Shown here: positions 1 through 8,575 of the stretch, piece after piece
How the letters are laid out: the number at the start of each line of letters is the position of its first letter
How positions within the stretch are numbered: the first letter of the stretch is position 1
Origin: Clostridia bacterium
Lineage (GTDB): Bacteria > Bacillota > Clostridia > Christensenellales > Aristaeellaceae
Direction: 5' to 3'
Assembly: GCA_030537335.1 (NCBI GenBank)
Contig: JAUNNK010000006.1
Span: 1-43,762, forward strand
DNA: 43,762 bases
Program-made: the position numbers and the translations under genes
The notes under the pieces: model-generated
What the model saw: the letters and a program-made list of their open reading frames with translations, nothing else
Databases searched by the model: none
What the model was told of the DNA's origin: nothing

Positions 1-679
1 CGTCGCGGAAGCAGCGGGCGATCTGGTAGTACTTGTCAAAGCCCGCCAGCATCAGCAGCTGCTTGTAGATCTGGGGGCTCTGGGGCAGGGCGTAGAAGGT
101 GCCGGGATGCAGGCGGCTGGGCACCAGGAAGTCGCGCGCGCCCTCGGGCGTGGACTTGGACAGGATGGGGGTCTCCACCTCAGTGAAGCCCTCCTCGTCC
201 AGTGCGCGGCGGATGCAGGACACCACCTTGGAGCGCACGCGCAGCTTCTCCTGCATGGAGGGGCGGCGCAGATCCAGATAGCGGTACTTCAGGCGCACCA
301 GCTCATTTTCGTCGGCCTTGTCGTCGATGTAGATCGGCGGGGTCTCGCTCTTGTTCAGCAGCACCGCGTCGCGCACCACGACCTCGATCTCGCCAGTCCT
401 GAGATCGCGGTTGATGGCGCTCTCGTCGCGCAGGCGCACCTCGCCCTGCACGGTCAGCACGTACTCGCTGCGCAGGCTCTGAGCCAGAGCGAGCAGCTCG
501 GGGGAGCAGTCGTTTCCGTCAAACACTAGCTGCACCAGACCCTCGCGGTCGCGCAGCCAGACGAACACCAGTCCGCCCAGGTCGCGGGTGCGCTGCACCC
601 AGCCGGAGAGATGCACGGTCTGACCGGCCATTTCGCGGGTCAGCAGGCCGCAGTAATGATCGCGCTTGTGGGAAAGCAT
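1..679 (-). CDS. aspS: Aspartyl-tRNA synthetase (N-terminal part, runs off the window)
   Basis: Class IIb synthetase that charges tRNA-Asp in the cytoplasm. The visible 226 residues begin [14 protein letters not shown] and contain the N-terminal OB-fold anticodon-binding domain ([20 protein letters not shown]) followed by the start of the catalytic core ([11 protein letters not shown], then [26 protein letters not shown] and YQIARCFRD of class II motif 2). The ATG at 679 is preceded by AGGAGG at 687-692 on the minus strand. The gene lies 36 bases downstream of hisS on the same strand, so both are expected to be read from the T-box-controlled promoter near 2243. The C-terminus, including motif 3, lies outside the window. 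Confidence 0.97.
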   Translation of the reverse strand, partial: MLSHKRDHYCGLLTREMAGQTVHLSGWVQRTRDLGGLVFVWLRDREGLVQLVFDGNDCSPELLALAQSLRSEYVLTVQGEVRLRDESAINRDLRTGEIEVVVRDAVLLNKSETPPIYIDDKADENELVRLKYRYLDLRRPSMQEKLRVRSKVVSCIRRALDEEGFTEVETPILSKSTPEGARDFLVPSRLHPGTFYALPQSPQIYKQLLMLAGFDKYYQIARCFRD

Positions 680-715
680 AGTCGATTCCTCCTATATAAT
701 CAGTGAATGTTGATT

Positions 716-1963
716 TTACTTCGTCAGGCGCGCGACGATTTCATTGCGCGCAATTTCTTCCTCGGTGCTGTTCTCCATGTCGCGGAGCTTGACCACGCCC
801 TTGGTAAGCTCGTCTCCGGCCAGCACGATGACCTTCTTCACGCCCAGCTTGTTTGCGTACTTGAACTGGGCCTTCATGCTGCGGGCGGCGTGATCCAGAT
901 CGGCCTTGAGACCCGCGTCGCGCAGTTCGCGCACCAGTTTCACGCCCTCCAGGCGCGCCTCGTCGCCCAGCGTGACCACGAACGCATCGTAGAGATCGGG
1001 CGCTGCGGGGGCGATGCCACGCAGATCCTGCACCATCAGCATGCGCTCGATGCCCATGCCGAAGCCCATGCCGGGGGTGTCGGGGCCGCCCAGCTCCTTC
1101 ACCAGGCCGTCGTAGCGGCCGCCGCCGCAGACGGTGAGATTTCCCTGGGGGGTCTCGGTGATGATCTCGAACACGGTCTTGGTGTAGTAGTCCAGGCCGC
1201 GCACGATGCGGGGATCGATCTCGTAGGCGATGCCTAGCGCCTCCAGGTACTTCTTCAGCTTCTCGAAGTGCTCCGCGCAGTCCGGGCAGAGGTTGTCCAG
1301 CATGGCGGGGGCGTCGGTCAGCTTCTCCGCGTCCTCCTTGCAGTCCAGGATGCGCAGCGGATTGCGCTCATATCTCTCCTGACAGGTCTTGCAAAGCGTG
1401 GGCAGCTTGGGCGCAAGGTAGGCCTTCAGCTTCTCATGGTAGGCCTTTCTGCATTCCGGGCAGCCGATGGAATTGATGCTCAGCTTCAGATCGCCGATGC
1501 CGTTGGCTTCCAGCATGCGGATGGCCATCTGGATGATCTCCGCGTCCAGGCTTGCGTCCTTCGCGCCAAAGACCTCGATGCCGTTCTGGTGGAACTGCCG
1601 CAGGCGGCCGGACTGGGGCTTCTCGTAGCGGAAGCAGGGGCAGGCGGCGTAGTAGAGCTTGCAGGGCAGGCTCTCGTTCAGGTGGCCCTCGATGAAGGCG
1701 CGCACCGCGCCCGCAGTGCCCTCGGGCTTCAGCGTGATGGAGCGGTGTCCCTTGTCCTCGAAGGTGTACATCTCCTTCTGCACCACGTCGGTGGTGTCGC
1801 CAACGCCGCGCTGGAAGAGCTCGGTGTGCTCGAAGATGGGCGTGCGGATCTCCCGGTAGCCCGCCTCGGCGCAGATGCGGCGCATGTTTTCATCGATGAT
1901 CTGCCATCTGTAAGCGTCCTGGGGCAGCATGTCCAGCGTGCCCTTGGGTGCCTGGGTCAGCAT
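716..1963 (-). CDS. hisS: Histidyl-tRNA synthetase
   Basis: Class IIa synthetase, 415 residues, normal for HisRS. It charges tRNA-His. Class II motifs are visible: TPIFEHTELFQRGVGDTTDVV near the start, motif 2 around CFRYEKPQSGRLRQFHQ, the histidine-A motif RGLDYYTKTVFE, and motif 3 GGGRYDGL...GMGFGMGIERM, then a C-terminal anticodon-binding domain. Four CxxC pairs (CPECRK, CKTC, CPDC) form the insertion seen in many clostridial HisRS. I place the start at the ATG at 1963 (MLTQAPKGTLDML) because GGGAGGGA lies just upstream. The open frame continues further upstream but that stretch is the T-box RNA. First gene of a hisS-aspS operon. Confidence 0.97.
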   Translation of the reverse strand: MLTQAPKGTLDMLPQDAYRWQIIDENMRRICAEAGYREIRTPIFEHTELFQRGVGDTTDVVQKEMYTFEDKGHRSITLKPEGTAGAVRAFIEGHLNESLPCKLYYAACPCFRYEKPQSGRLRQFHQNGIEVFGAKDASLDAEIIQMAIRMLEANGIGDLKLSINSIGCPECRKAYHEKLKAYLAPKLPTLCKTCQERYERNPLRILDCKEDAEKLTDAPAMLDNLCPDCAEHFEKLKKYLEALGIAYEIDPRIVRGLDYYTKTVFEIITETPQGNLTVCGGGRYDGLVKELGGPDTPGMGFGMGIERMLMVQDLRGIAPAAPDLYDAFVVTLGDEARLEGVKLVRELRDAGLKADLDHAARSMKAQFKYANKLGVKKVIVLAGDELTKGVVKLRDMENSTEEEIARNEIVARLTK

Positions 1964-1987
1964 AGTCTTATCCCTCCCGATCAAAAT

Positions 1988-2016
1988 AAAAAAGACCCCG
2001 TCCCAATGTAGGGGCG
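1988..2016 (-). terminator. Rho-independent terminator of the T-box leader
   Basis: On the minus strand a GCCCC arm (2015-2011) and a GGGGT arm (1999-1995) are followed by six T residues (1993-1988). It lies between the T-box sequence and the hisS ribosome binding site, as expected for the default-off structure of a T-box. The stem is short, so exact pairing is uncertain. Confidence 0.65.
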
Positions 2017-2213
2017 AAGGTTTCGCGGTGCCACCCTGCTTGGACATGCGCTGCATGTCCCACTCGATGCCGGTAACGCGGGCCGCGCCGCAGATGCGGA
2101 TGCTCCGGGATGTCCTTCACCAGCCCTCAGTGCGAGCGCTCCCAGCCAACGTCGCTCTTCTCTTTGGCACGTTTGGATCGGTTACTCTTCCCATCATCGC
2201 AAATCCATTTGTT
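1988..2213 (-). promoter_or_regulatory. T-box riboswitch leader of hisS-aspS
   Basis: The T-box consensus AGGGTGGCACCGCG is read on the minus strand at 2037-2024. Upstream, Stem I is recognisable: AGTA of the specifier loop, a GAGCG/CGCTC distal stem, and the 3' side GAAG-GAC-A that matches the usual GAAN-codon-A arrangement. This places the specifier at 2114-2112 as GAC (Asp). The next two bases make CAT (His, 2112-2110), overlapping by one base. The T-box variable base is C, which would pair with G at tRNA position 73, as in tRNA-Asp; bacterial tRNA-His normally has C73. Uncharged tRNA is expected to stabilise the antiterminator and allow hisS-aspS transcription. Confidence 0.93.
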
Positions 2214-2219
2214 ACTGCC

Positions 2220-2248
2220 ATTATACGGCGTGCAGGAGGGAAAGTCAA
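2220..2248 (-). promoter_or_regulatory. Sigma-A promoter of the hisS-aspS operon
   Basis: Minus strand TTGACT (2248-2243), a 17-base spacer and a perfect TATAAT (2225-2220). Transcription would start near 2213, giving about 250 bases of T-box leader. Confidence 0.85.
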
Positions 2249-2295
2249 GAAAATCGGAGAAACTTAAAACATGCGCGCGAATGCGGCGGATGCAC

Positions 2296-2324
2296 TTGTG
2301 TTTTTCGACGTTTTCCGCTATGAT
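2296..2324 (+). promoter_or_regulatory. Probable promoter of the AlaX-like gene
   Basis: Plus strand TTGTGT (2296-2301), 17 bases, TATGAT (2319-2324), directly upstream of the gene at 2346 and divergent from the hisS promoter. The -35 box is weak. Confidence 0.5.
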
Positions 2325-2345
2325 AGCAGTGGAGTGTGATGCAAG

Positions 2346-3551
2346 ATGACCGAGAGGCTCTATTATGACGATTCCTATATGAAAGAATTCGACGCGGAGG
2401 TTGTGCGCGCGGAGCTGCGCAACGGCAGGACCATCGTTGCACTGAACCAGTCCGCGTTCTATCCCACTTCCGGAGGCCAGCCCTACGACACCGGAACGAT
2501 CAACGACGCGCGCGTCACGGACGTGTTCGTGGATGAAGGCGGCGAGGTCTGGCACGAGGTGGACGCGCCGCTGGAAGTGGGCGAAAAAGTGCACGGGCGC
2601 ATCGACTGGGCGCGGCGCTGGGATCACATGCAGCAGCACGGCGGCGAACACATGATCGCCGGGGCGGTGTACGCGCTGACCGGCGGCATGACCATCGGCC
2701 TGCACCTGGGCGCGGAGGTCTCCAGCATCGACGTGCAGTTTGCCGACGGCTCGCCCCACATGGACGCGGAGACGATCGCGCGCATTGAGGACTACGTCAA
2801 CGAGCGCATCCAGCAGGATGCGCCCATCCGCTGCTGGTTCCCGGACGGATCGGAGCTGGCCTCGCTTCCGCTGCGCAAGGCGCCTACAGTGAAGGAGCAC
2901 GTGCGCATCGTGGCCATGGGCGACTTCGAGATGGTGGCTTGTGGCGGCACGCACCCCAGCTCCACCGGGCAGATCGGCCTGGTGAAGATCGTCTCCGCAG
3001 CACCGGAGCGGGGCAAGCTGCGACTGAGCTTCGTCTGCGGCATGCGGGCGTACCGGGACTATCGTCAGAATTACAATTGCGCCTGGGCGGCGGCGAACCT
3101 TATGAGCACCCGGCCGGAGAAGCTGCCGGAGCTGCTGGAAGGCACCTTGCAGCGCCTGAAGGATGCGGAGCGGGAGCTGAACCGGCTGCGCAGGGAGCGC
3201 CTGCTGGAGAGCGTGCCGGTTCTTCTGGAGCATGCGGAAACGCTGCCGGGCGGCGGGAAGCTGGTGTGCAGGCTTGCGGACTGCGACCCTGCGGATTTGA
3301 AGGAGCTTGCGTCGAAGCTGATCGAGGCGGACGGCGTGGTGGCGCTGCTGGGCGCGAAGAATGGAGAGAAGTGCAATTTCGTGTTCGCCCGGAGCGCAAA
3401 TGTCGATTTGCAGATGGGCAGGCTGCTGTCCGAGGCGGCAAAGCCGCTGGGCGGCAAGGGCGGCGGACGGCCGGACTTCGCCCAGGGCGGCGGCCCTGCG
3501 GAGGTGCTGGACGTTGCGCGGGCGATCTTGATGAAGGGAGCGGTGACATGA
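2346..3551 (+). CDS. Alanyl-tRNA editing protein, AlaX type with DHHA1 domain
   Basis: Trans-editing hydrolase that removes wrongly attached Ser or Gly from tRNA-Ala, related to the editing half of alanyl-tRNA synthetase. In 401 residues it shows the second-additional-domain motif QSAFYPTSGGQPYDTG (35-50), the zinc-binding DHMQQHGGEH (H94, H98, H102) and CGGTH (C199, H203), then a coiled region and a C-terminal DHHA1-like segment ending GGKGGGRPDFAQGGG. It is the long AlaX form common in Clostridia. ATG at 2346 with a GGAG-type site upstream. Its TGA overlaps the ATG of the next gene (ATGA), so the two are translationally coupled. The family is clear; the exact substrate is inferred. Confidence 0.9.
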   Translation: MTERLYYDDSYMKEFDAEVVRAELRNGRTIVALNQSAFYPTSGGQPYDTGTINDARVTDVFVDEGGEVWHEVDAPLEVGEKVHGRIDWARRWDHMQQHGGEHMIAGAVYALTGGMTIGLHLGAEVSSIDVQFADGSPHMDAETIARIEDYVNERIQQDAPIRCWFPDGSELASLPLRKAPTVKEHVRIVAMGDFEMVACGGTHPSSTGQIGLVKIVSAAPERGKLRLSFVCGMRAYRDYRQNYNCAWAAANLMSTRPEKLPELLEGTLQRLKDAERELNRLRRERLLESVPVLLEHAETLPGGGKLVCRLADCDPADLKELASKLIEADGVVALLGAKNGEKCNFVFARSANVDLQMGRLLSEAAKPLGGKGGGRPDFAQGGGPAEVLDVARAILMKGAVT

Positions 3552-4192
3552 TTCCGAAGTTCAAGGCGGCGCTGTTCGACATGGATGGCACGCTGCTGTG
3601 CACCATGCGCTACTGGCGCTTCACGACGTTGGAGGTGCTGCTGGCCCACGATATCATCCCCACGGCGGAGCAGCTGGCCCAGATGTATTCCACCTCGAGC
3701 CGCAGGCTGTGCATGCAGATCCTGGCGGAGCGCGGCCTGGAGCTGGATCAGAAGGATGTCATCCGGGAGATGGAGGGCTACATGCATCGGCACTACCTGC
3801 ACGACGCCCATGCGAAGCTGAGGGTGGGGGAGTATCTGGCGAAGCTGCGGGATGCGGGCATTCCCATGTGCGTGGCCACAGGATCGCCCCGGGAGTTTGC
3901 CCGGGATGGCCTGGAGCGCCTGGGACTTGCGCAGTATTTCGAATTCATCACCGATGGCTACGAGTTCGGCATGAACAAGAGCGACCCGGCCTACTTCCAT
4001 CTGATGGCGCAGAAGCTGGGCGTGGAGACGGGTGAGATGTGCGTGTTCGAGGATGCGCTCTACTCCATCAAATCCGCGAAGGCTGCGGGCTGCCCGGTCA
4101 TGGCCAGCCTGGATGCGGCCTATCAATACGACTGGGAGGAGATCAAGGCGCTCTCCGACCATTGGTTCACGGACTACGGTGAGCTGCTCTAA
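3548..4192 (+). CDS. HAD-superfamily phosphatase, beta-phosphoglucomutase-like
   Basis: Cytoplasmic HAD hydrolase of 214 residues. Motif I is FDMDGTLL (nucleophile D11, acid/base D13), a helical cap follows (about 20-90), motif II is VATGSP, motif III the lysine in MNKSDPAYF, and motif IV FEDALYSIKSAKAAG. Such enzymes dephosphorylate small metabolites; the substrate cannot be told from sequence. It overlaps the upstream editing gene by four bases (ATGA) and is followed by a strong hairpin, so the operon has two genes. No ribosome binding site of its own is obvious apart from GGGAGCGG upstream of the overlap. Confidence 0.88.
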   Translation: MIPKFKAALFDMDGTLLCTMRYWRFTTLEVLLAHDIIPTAEQLAQMYSTSSRRLCMQILAERGLELDQKDVIREMEGYMHRHYLHDAHAKLRVGEYLAKLRDAGIPMCVATGSPREFARDGLERLGLAQYFEFITDGYEFGMNKSDPAYFHLMAQKLGVETGEMCVFEDALYSIKSAKAAGCPVMASLDAAYQYDWEEIKALSDHWFTDYGELL

Positions 4193-4202
4193 TCCATTGC
4201 GA

Positions 4203-4231
4203 AACCCCGGCTGCAAATTGCAGTCGGGGTT
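4203..4231. terminator. Bidirectional terminator between convergent genes
   Basis: Inverted repeat AACCCCG + CTGCAA against TTGCAG + CGGGGTT with a very small loop, nearly perfect over 29 bases. It sits between the plus-strand HAD gene (ends 4192) and the minus-strand CBS gene (ends 4245). T tracts are short on both sides. Confidence 0.75.
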
Positions 4232-4244
4232 AATGTATGCTTCA

Positions 4245-5498
4245 TCAGGCCTGCTCGGCGTCCTCCTCGGCGGGCTTGGGCACCACGCGAACCTCGGTGG
4301 CGCGGCGCTTCTCCGCCTTTTCCACGGTCACGATCAGGTTGTCGCACTCGAAGCTGTCGCCGGCCTTGGGGAAGCGTCCAAGCTCCTCCCGCACCCAGCC
4401 GTTGACCGTCACCGGATCGTACTCCTTGTGGATGTCGAACAGCTCCAGCATGTCGTCCAGATTCGCGCCGCCATCCACCAGATAGCCGCCGTCCGGCAGC
4501 GCCCGGTACTCCTCCACGACCTCGTCGTGCTCGTCCCAGATCTCGCCGACCAATTCCTCGAGGATGTCCTCCATGGTCACGATGCCCTGCACGCCGTCGT
4601 ACTCGTCCACGACCACGGCCATGTGGCTCTTGGTCTTTTGCAGCAGCTTCAGGAGGTCAGAGACCTTGGTGTTCTGCATCACGTAGGTGGGCGTGCTCAT
4701 CAATTCGCGCACCGGAACCTTGCCCCGGTTGGCGTAGAAGTCCTTCTCGTGCAGGATGCCCACGATGTTGTCCACCGTCTCCTGGTACACCGGCAGGCGG
4801 GAGTAGCCGCTCTCCTGAAAGAGATCGGAGATCTCGTCGTCGCTGGCGCCCAGCTCCATGGCCTGGATTTCCACGCGGGGCGTGAGAATCTCCTCCACGT
4901 CCACATCGGTGAACTCGATGGCGGACTTGATCAATTCGCTCTCGTGCGCGTCGATGCCGCCCTCGTTCTCGGCTTCCTCGACGATGGTGATCAGCTCCTC
5001 TTCGGTGTAGCCCCGGTCCTCCGCGGGCTTCACCACCTTGCCGATCAGTTTCTGCCAGCAGCCCAGCAGCCAGTTCAGCGGGGTGAACAGCTTCGTCAGC
5101 GCGAACAGCACCGGATAGAACTTCATGGCGATGGTCTCGGCGTGCTCCTTGGCGATGTTCTTGGGGGTCACCTCGCCCACCAGCAGGATCACCACCGTGA
5201 TGACCAGCGTGGAAACCGTCACGCCCTTGTTGCCCAGCGCCCGCACAAACAGCACGGTGGCCAGCGAGGACGCGAGGATGTTGACGATGTTGTTGCCGAT
5301 CAGAATCGACGAAAGCAGGCTCTCATAGCGCTCCGCCAGCTTCAGAACCTTGGCGGCCCGCGTGTCTCCGTCCGCAGCCATGCGCTTCATGCGCACCAGA
5401 TTCAGCGATGTGTAAGCCGTCTCCGACGCGGAAAAGAACGCCGAACACAGCACCAGGAAAACCAGTGCAATGATGGTACTTAAATCGCCCGTGTCCAT
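4245..5498 (-). CDS. HlyC/CorC (CNNM) family membrane protein with CBS pair
   Basis: Integral membrane protein of 417 residues. A DUF21/CNNM transmembrane domain comes first (about 1-135; hydrophobic segments at 8-28, 63-85, 92-110), including [12 protein letters not shown] and [15 protein letters not shown], typical of the family. Two CBS domains follow (about 205-330; [40 protein letters not shown]) and then a C-terminal CorC_HlyC domain (about 345-405). Family members are linked to Mg2+ or Co2+ transport; the name hemolysin is historical. It lies 9 bases after the small Cys-rich gene upstream on the same strand. Its AAGG site overlaps the region just before TAA-ATG. Confidence 0.92.
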   Translation of the reverse strand: MDTGDLSTIIALVFLVLCSAFFSASETAYTSLNLVRMKRMAADGDTRAAKVLKLAERYESLLSSILIGNNIVNILASSLATVLFVRALGNKGVTVSTLVITVVILLVGEVTPKNIAKEHAETIAMKFYPVLFALTKLFTPLNWLLGCWQKLIGKVVKPAEDRGYTEEELITIVEEAENEGGIDAHESELIKSAIEFTDVDVEEILTPRVEIQAMELGASDDEISDLFQESGYSRLPVYQETVDNIVGILHEKDFYANRGKVPVRELMSTPTYVMQNTKVSDLLKLLQKTKSHMAVVVDEYDGVQGIVTMEDILEELVGEIWDEHDEVVEEYRALPDGGYLVDGGANLDDMLELFDIHKEYDPVTVNGWVREELGRFPKAGDSFECDNLIVTVEKAEKRRATEVRVVPKPAEEDAEQA

Positions 5499-5507
5499 TT
5501 AGGACCT

Positions 5508-5864
5508 TCACTCTCCCTTTTCTTCATTCACGTCATACTCGTGCAGCAGCTTCATGATGGTCTCATCCTCGATGAAGACCTGTTCAATCAGGTCGCGGCA
5601 CGCCGCATAGGCCGAATGAGGCACATAGAAGCTGTAGACCTCGCGCATCATGCCCACCTGGGCCGCCAGCGCGCCGCCGACCATCCCCTGCTTGTAGTAG
5701 GGGATGCCGCTCTCTGCAAGAATCGGCTCCACCAGCATGGCCTGCATCGCCGTCAGCACGATCAGCAGCACCGGCTCGTTGTCCTCCGGCGCGCGCAGAT
5801 GCTTCCGACTGCCGCACTTGGGGCAAACCTCCGCGCAGAGCACGTGACATCTGGTGCAGATCAT
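5508..5864 (-). CDS. Small zinc-ribbon protein, DUF2007-like
   Basis: 118 residues. The N-terminus has two CxxC pairs (CTRC, CPKC) within the first 20 residues, suggesting a zinc ribbon. The rest (VLLIVLTAMQAMLVEPILAESGIPYYK) resembles DUF2007, proposed to have a ferredoxin-like fold binding small ligands or acting in signalling; that resemblance is moderate. I choose the ATG at 5864 because GAGGTGA at 5878-5872 is seven bases upstream; a TTG at 5870 is too close to that site. It is the first gene of a two-gene operon with the CBS membrane protein. Function unknown. Confidence 0.75.
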   Translation of the reverse strand: MICTRCHVLCAEVCPKCGSRKHLRAPEDNEPVLLIVLTAMQAMLVEPILAESGIPYYKQGMVGGALAAQVGMMREVYSFYVPHSAYAACRDLIEQVFIEDETIMKLLHEYDVNEEKGE

Positions 5865-5888
5865 ATGCAAATCACCTCATTCTATGCC

Positions 5889-5894
5889 ATTATA
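5889..5894 (-). promoter_or_regulatory. Probable -10 box for the zinc-ribbon/CBS operon
   Basis: Minus strand TATAAT at 5894-5889, about 25 bases before the start codon. No good -35 hexamer is seen at the usual distance, so this is a partial promoter call. Confidence 0.45.
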
Positions 5895-5942
5895 CACAAC
5901 GAACGTTAAACCAGTATGAATTGTGCGTCTGAATGTGGAAAA

Positions 5943-5974
5943 GGCAGGCAATTTGCCTGCGCAAACTGCCTGCC
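5943..5974 (-). terminator. Terminator of the 2-oxoacid dehydrogenase operon
   Basis: Arms GGCAGGCA (5943-5950) and TGCCTGCC (5967-5974) with an inner TTGC/GCAA stem. On the minus strand this is followed by TTTTCC. It lies just past the stop of the E1 gene (5996). Confidence 0.8.
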
Positions 5975-5995
5975 TGAAATTGATTGCTATGGGGA

Positions 5996-8464
5996 TTATA
6001 CGCCGCGGCGCTCGTTGCGGAGCTTCTCGGCGGTGGTGGGATTGGTCACGCGCACATGGCCCGGCAGCGGAACGATCTTCGCATCGATCGCGTCCAGGAT
6101 CCAGCTCGGCTGCGGGAAGAAGGCCTCCTCCAGCTCGTGTGCGGGGGTGATCCAGTTCCTGGAGGCCACAACTGCCGGCGGTGCATCGAGCTCGTCGAAG
6201 GCCATCTCGGTCACGTTGCGGGCGATTTCGGAGGCGAAGGAGCCGCGCTCGCAGGCGTCGGTGACGATCACCAGGCGGCCGGTCTTCTTGACGCTCTCCA
6301 GAACGGTCTCATAGTCGAAGGGAACCAGCGTGCGGGCGTCGATGACCTCGGCCTCCATGCCGTACTTCTCCTTCAGCTCGTCGGCGGCCTTCAGCGCGCG
6401 ATACAGCACTGCGCCCATGGTCAGGATGGTGATGTCCTTGCCGGCGCGCTTCACATCGGCCTTGCCGAAGGGGATCTCGTAGTACTCCGCCGGAACGCCG
6501 CCCTCGTGGAACTGCTCGCCGACGTCGTAGATGCGCTGGGACTCGAAGAACACGACCGGATCGGTGCCCACCAGAGCGGAGGCCATCAGGCCCTTCGCAT
6601 CGTAGGGAGTGGCCGGGAAGGCGATCTTCAGGCCCGGGATGTGGGCGGTCAGGCTGGTCCAATCCTGGGAGTGCTGTGCGCCGTACTTGGAGCCGACGGA
6701 CACGCGCAGGGTCACGGGCATCTTGATGATGTCGGCGGACATGGCCTGCCACTTTGCCATCTGGTTGAACACTTCGTCACCGGCGCAGCCCAGGAAGTCG
6801 CAGTACATCAGCTCGACCAGCGCGCGGCCGCCAGCCATGGCGTAGCCGACTGCGCTGCCAACGATGGCGGACTCGGAAATCGGGCTGTTGAACAGGCGAT
6901 GATAGGGGAGAGCCTCGGTCAGTCCGCGATAGACCGCGAACGCGCCGCCCCAGTCGCGTACGTCCTCACCGTAAGAGACGAGGGTGGGATCCATGTAGAA
7001 GCGGTCGACAATGGCCTCGAACAGACCGTCGCGCAGCTGGTACACCTTGTTCTTGGAGACGGGCTTGCCATTGGCATCGATGCCGAAGCGCTCCTTCTTG
7101 GCGATGGCCTGCACGCGCGGAATCTCGCTCATGGGGATGTTGACGTCCGGCTCCGCGTCGGAGAAGGCCTCGACGTGGCCGTTGGTGAACATCATGTCGG
7201 CGATGGCGTCCGGATCGGCCTCCAGGTTCATGCGGGGAGAGATCTCCTCGTCGATGGCCAGCTTGAAGTTGCGGAAGTTGACTTCCTTGACGTGCTCGAC
7301 GATCTTGTCCAGCTCCTCGGCGGTGGCAACGCCCGCGTCGATCAGCTGCTGACGGTACGCCGGGATCGGATCCTGCGCCTTCCAGGCCTCGATCTCCTCC
7401 TGGGTGCGGTAGGAAGAGGAATCCGACGGGGAGTGGCCGCAGAAGCGGTAGGTCACAACGTCGATCAGCACCGGGCCCTTGCCCTCTTCGGCGATCTTCT
7501 TCTTGCGACCGTAGCACTCGATCACGGCCAGGGGGTTGAAGCCGTCCACGCGCTCGGCGTTCATCTGGTTGGGGTTGAAGCCCGCGCCCATGCGCGCCGG
7601 GAAGTCGTAGGCCATGGTCTCGCCGCGGGTCTGGCCGCCCATGCCGTACTGGTTGTTCAGGATGGTGAAGATGACCGGCAGGCCGCCCTTCATGTCATCG
7701 CGCCACAGCTCGTTCAGCTGGCCCATGCCGGCCATGTTCAGCGCCTCGAGCACCGGGCCGCGTCCCAGGGAACCGTCGCCGATGTTGGCGATGGCAACGC
7801 CCTTCTTGCGGTTGACCCTCTTGTACAGCGCAGCGCCCATGGCGATGGTGCCGGAGCCGCCGACGATGGCGTTGTTGGGATAGATGCCGAAGGGGGTGAA
7901 GAAGGTGTGCATGGATCCGCCGAGGCCGCGGTTGAAGCCGGTCTCACGGGCGAAGATCTCTGCCATTGCGCCGTAGAGCAGGAAGTCGATGGCCAGATCC
8001 TTCACGGTGGCGTGGTCGAACTTCTCCACGACCGCCAGGGTCTTGCCGTCCAGGAAGCTCTTCATGACGTTCATCAGTTCCTCGTCGGACAGCTTCTCGA
8101 TGGCGGACAGGCCCTTGGCCAGGATGTCGGAATGGGCGCGGTGGGAGCCGAAGATCATGTCGTCCACGTCCAGGTGGAAGGCTTCGCCGACGGCGGCGGC
8201 TTCCTCGCCGATGGACAGATGGGCCGGGCCGGGATGGTTGTAGGCCACGCCGTTGTACTTGCCGTTGATCTTGATCTCATTGATCATGGTCTCGAACTCG
8301 CGCAGGGTCAGCATATCGCGATAGATGTTCAGGAACTGCTCGGTGGTGAAGTTGCCGAGCTCGTCCTTCACGGTCTTCTGATACTGATTGCAGGGGATGT
8401 CCTCAAAGTGGATATAACCGGGCTTGCGCATCTCATTCGGATCTACGAACAGCTGCTTGGACAT
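5996..8464 (-). CDS. 2-oxoacid dehydrogenase E1, alpha and beta subunits fused
   Basis: Thiamine-diphosphate enzyme that decarboxylates a 2-oxoacid and passes the acyl group to lipoyl-E2. At 822 residues it is one chain equal to E1-alpha (about 40-400; SHRAHSDILAKG, GDG at 229-231 and NN at 270-271 forming the ThDP/Mg site) plus E1-beta (about 465-822; LVSYGEDVRDWGGAFAVYRG, ERGSFASEIA). The usual phosphorylation-loop region is present as YRFCGHSPSDSSSYRT. I use the ATG at 8464, nine bases from GGAG; another ATG at 8470 is only three bases away. It follows the E2 gene by about 110 bases. No E3 is in the window. Pyruvate, branched-chain acids or acetoin remain possible substrates. Confidence 0.9.
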   Translation of the reverse strand: MSKQLFVDPNEMRKPGYIHFEDIPCNQYQKTVKDELGNFTTEQFLNIYRDMLTLREFETMINEIKINGKYNGVAYNHPGPAHLSIGEEAAAVGEAFHLDVDDMIFGSHRAHSDILAKGLSAIEKLSDEELMNVMKSFLDGKTLAVVEKFDHATVKDLAIDFLLYGAMAEIFARETGFNRGLGGSMHTFFTPFGIYPNNAIVGGSGTIAMGAALYKRVNRKKGVAIANIGDGSLGRGPVLEALNMAGMGQLNELWRDDMKGGLPVIFTILNNQYGMGGQTRGETMAYDFPARMGAGFNPNQMNAERVDGFNPLAVIECYGRKKKIAEEGKGPVLIDVVTYRFCGHSPSDSSSYRTQEEIEAWKAQDPIPAYRQQLIDAGVATAEELDKIVEHVKEVNFRNFKLAIDEEISPRMNLEADPDAIADMMFTNGHVEAFSDAEPDVNIPMSEIPRVQAIAKKERFGIDANGKPVSKNKVYQLRDGLFEAIVDRFYMDPTLVSYGEDVRDWGGAFAVYRGLTEALPYHRLFNSPISESAIVGSAVGYAMAGGRALVELMYCDFLGCAGDEVFNQMAKWQAMSADIIKMPVTLRVSVGSKYGAQHSQDWTSLTAHIPGLKIAFPATPYDAKGLMASALVGTDPVVFFESQRIYDVGEQFHEGGVPAEYYEIPFGKADVKRAGKDITILTMGAVLYRALKAADELKEKYGMEAEVIDARTLVPFDYETVLESVKKTGRLVIVTDACERGSFASEIARNVTEMAFDELDAPPAVVASRNWITPAHELEEAFFPQPSWILDAIDAKIVPLPGHVRVTNPTTAEKLRNERRGV

Positions 8465-8500
8465 GTGCATGCACTCCTTTATGTATTTGATCGGATTGCA

Positions 8501-8561
8501 CCGCCGGGAACGTCAGCCCCCGGCGGGCGAGTTTTATAACCGGTGCCGGTTGTTCTCCGGC
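8501..8561 (-). other. Intercistronic hairpins between E2 and E1 genes
   Basis: Two hairpins lie in the gap between the two operon genes: a CGCCGGG/CCCGGCG stem and GCCGG (8545-8549) with CCGGC (8557-8561). Neither has a T run on the minus strand, so they look like mRNA-stabilising or spacer structures rather than terminators. Confidence 0.45.
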
Positions 8562-8575
8562 AGCAGCCCGCTTGC

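Noticed and set aside
1964..2056. N-terminal extension of hisS
   Set aside because: The extra codons read through the T-box and terminator RNA; the ATG at 1963 has the ribosome binding site.
2100..2102. CAT at 2102-2100 (in GAGCAT) as the T-box specifier
   Set aside because: At first it looked like a His specifier, but alignment with the GAAN-codon-A pattern and the GGGA/TCCC lower stem puts this triplet in the kink-turn side, below the specifier loop.
5984..8539. An 851-codon open frame on the plus strand
   Set aside because: Mirror image of the E1 gene; same compositional signature and no domain. The similar long frame at 8543-10219 opposite E2 was rejected for the same reason.
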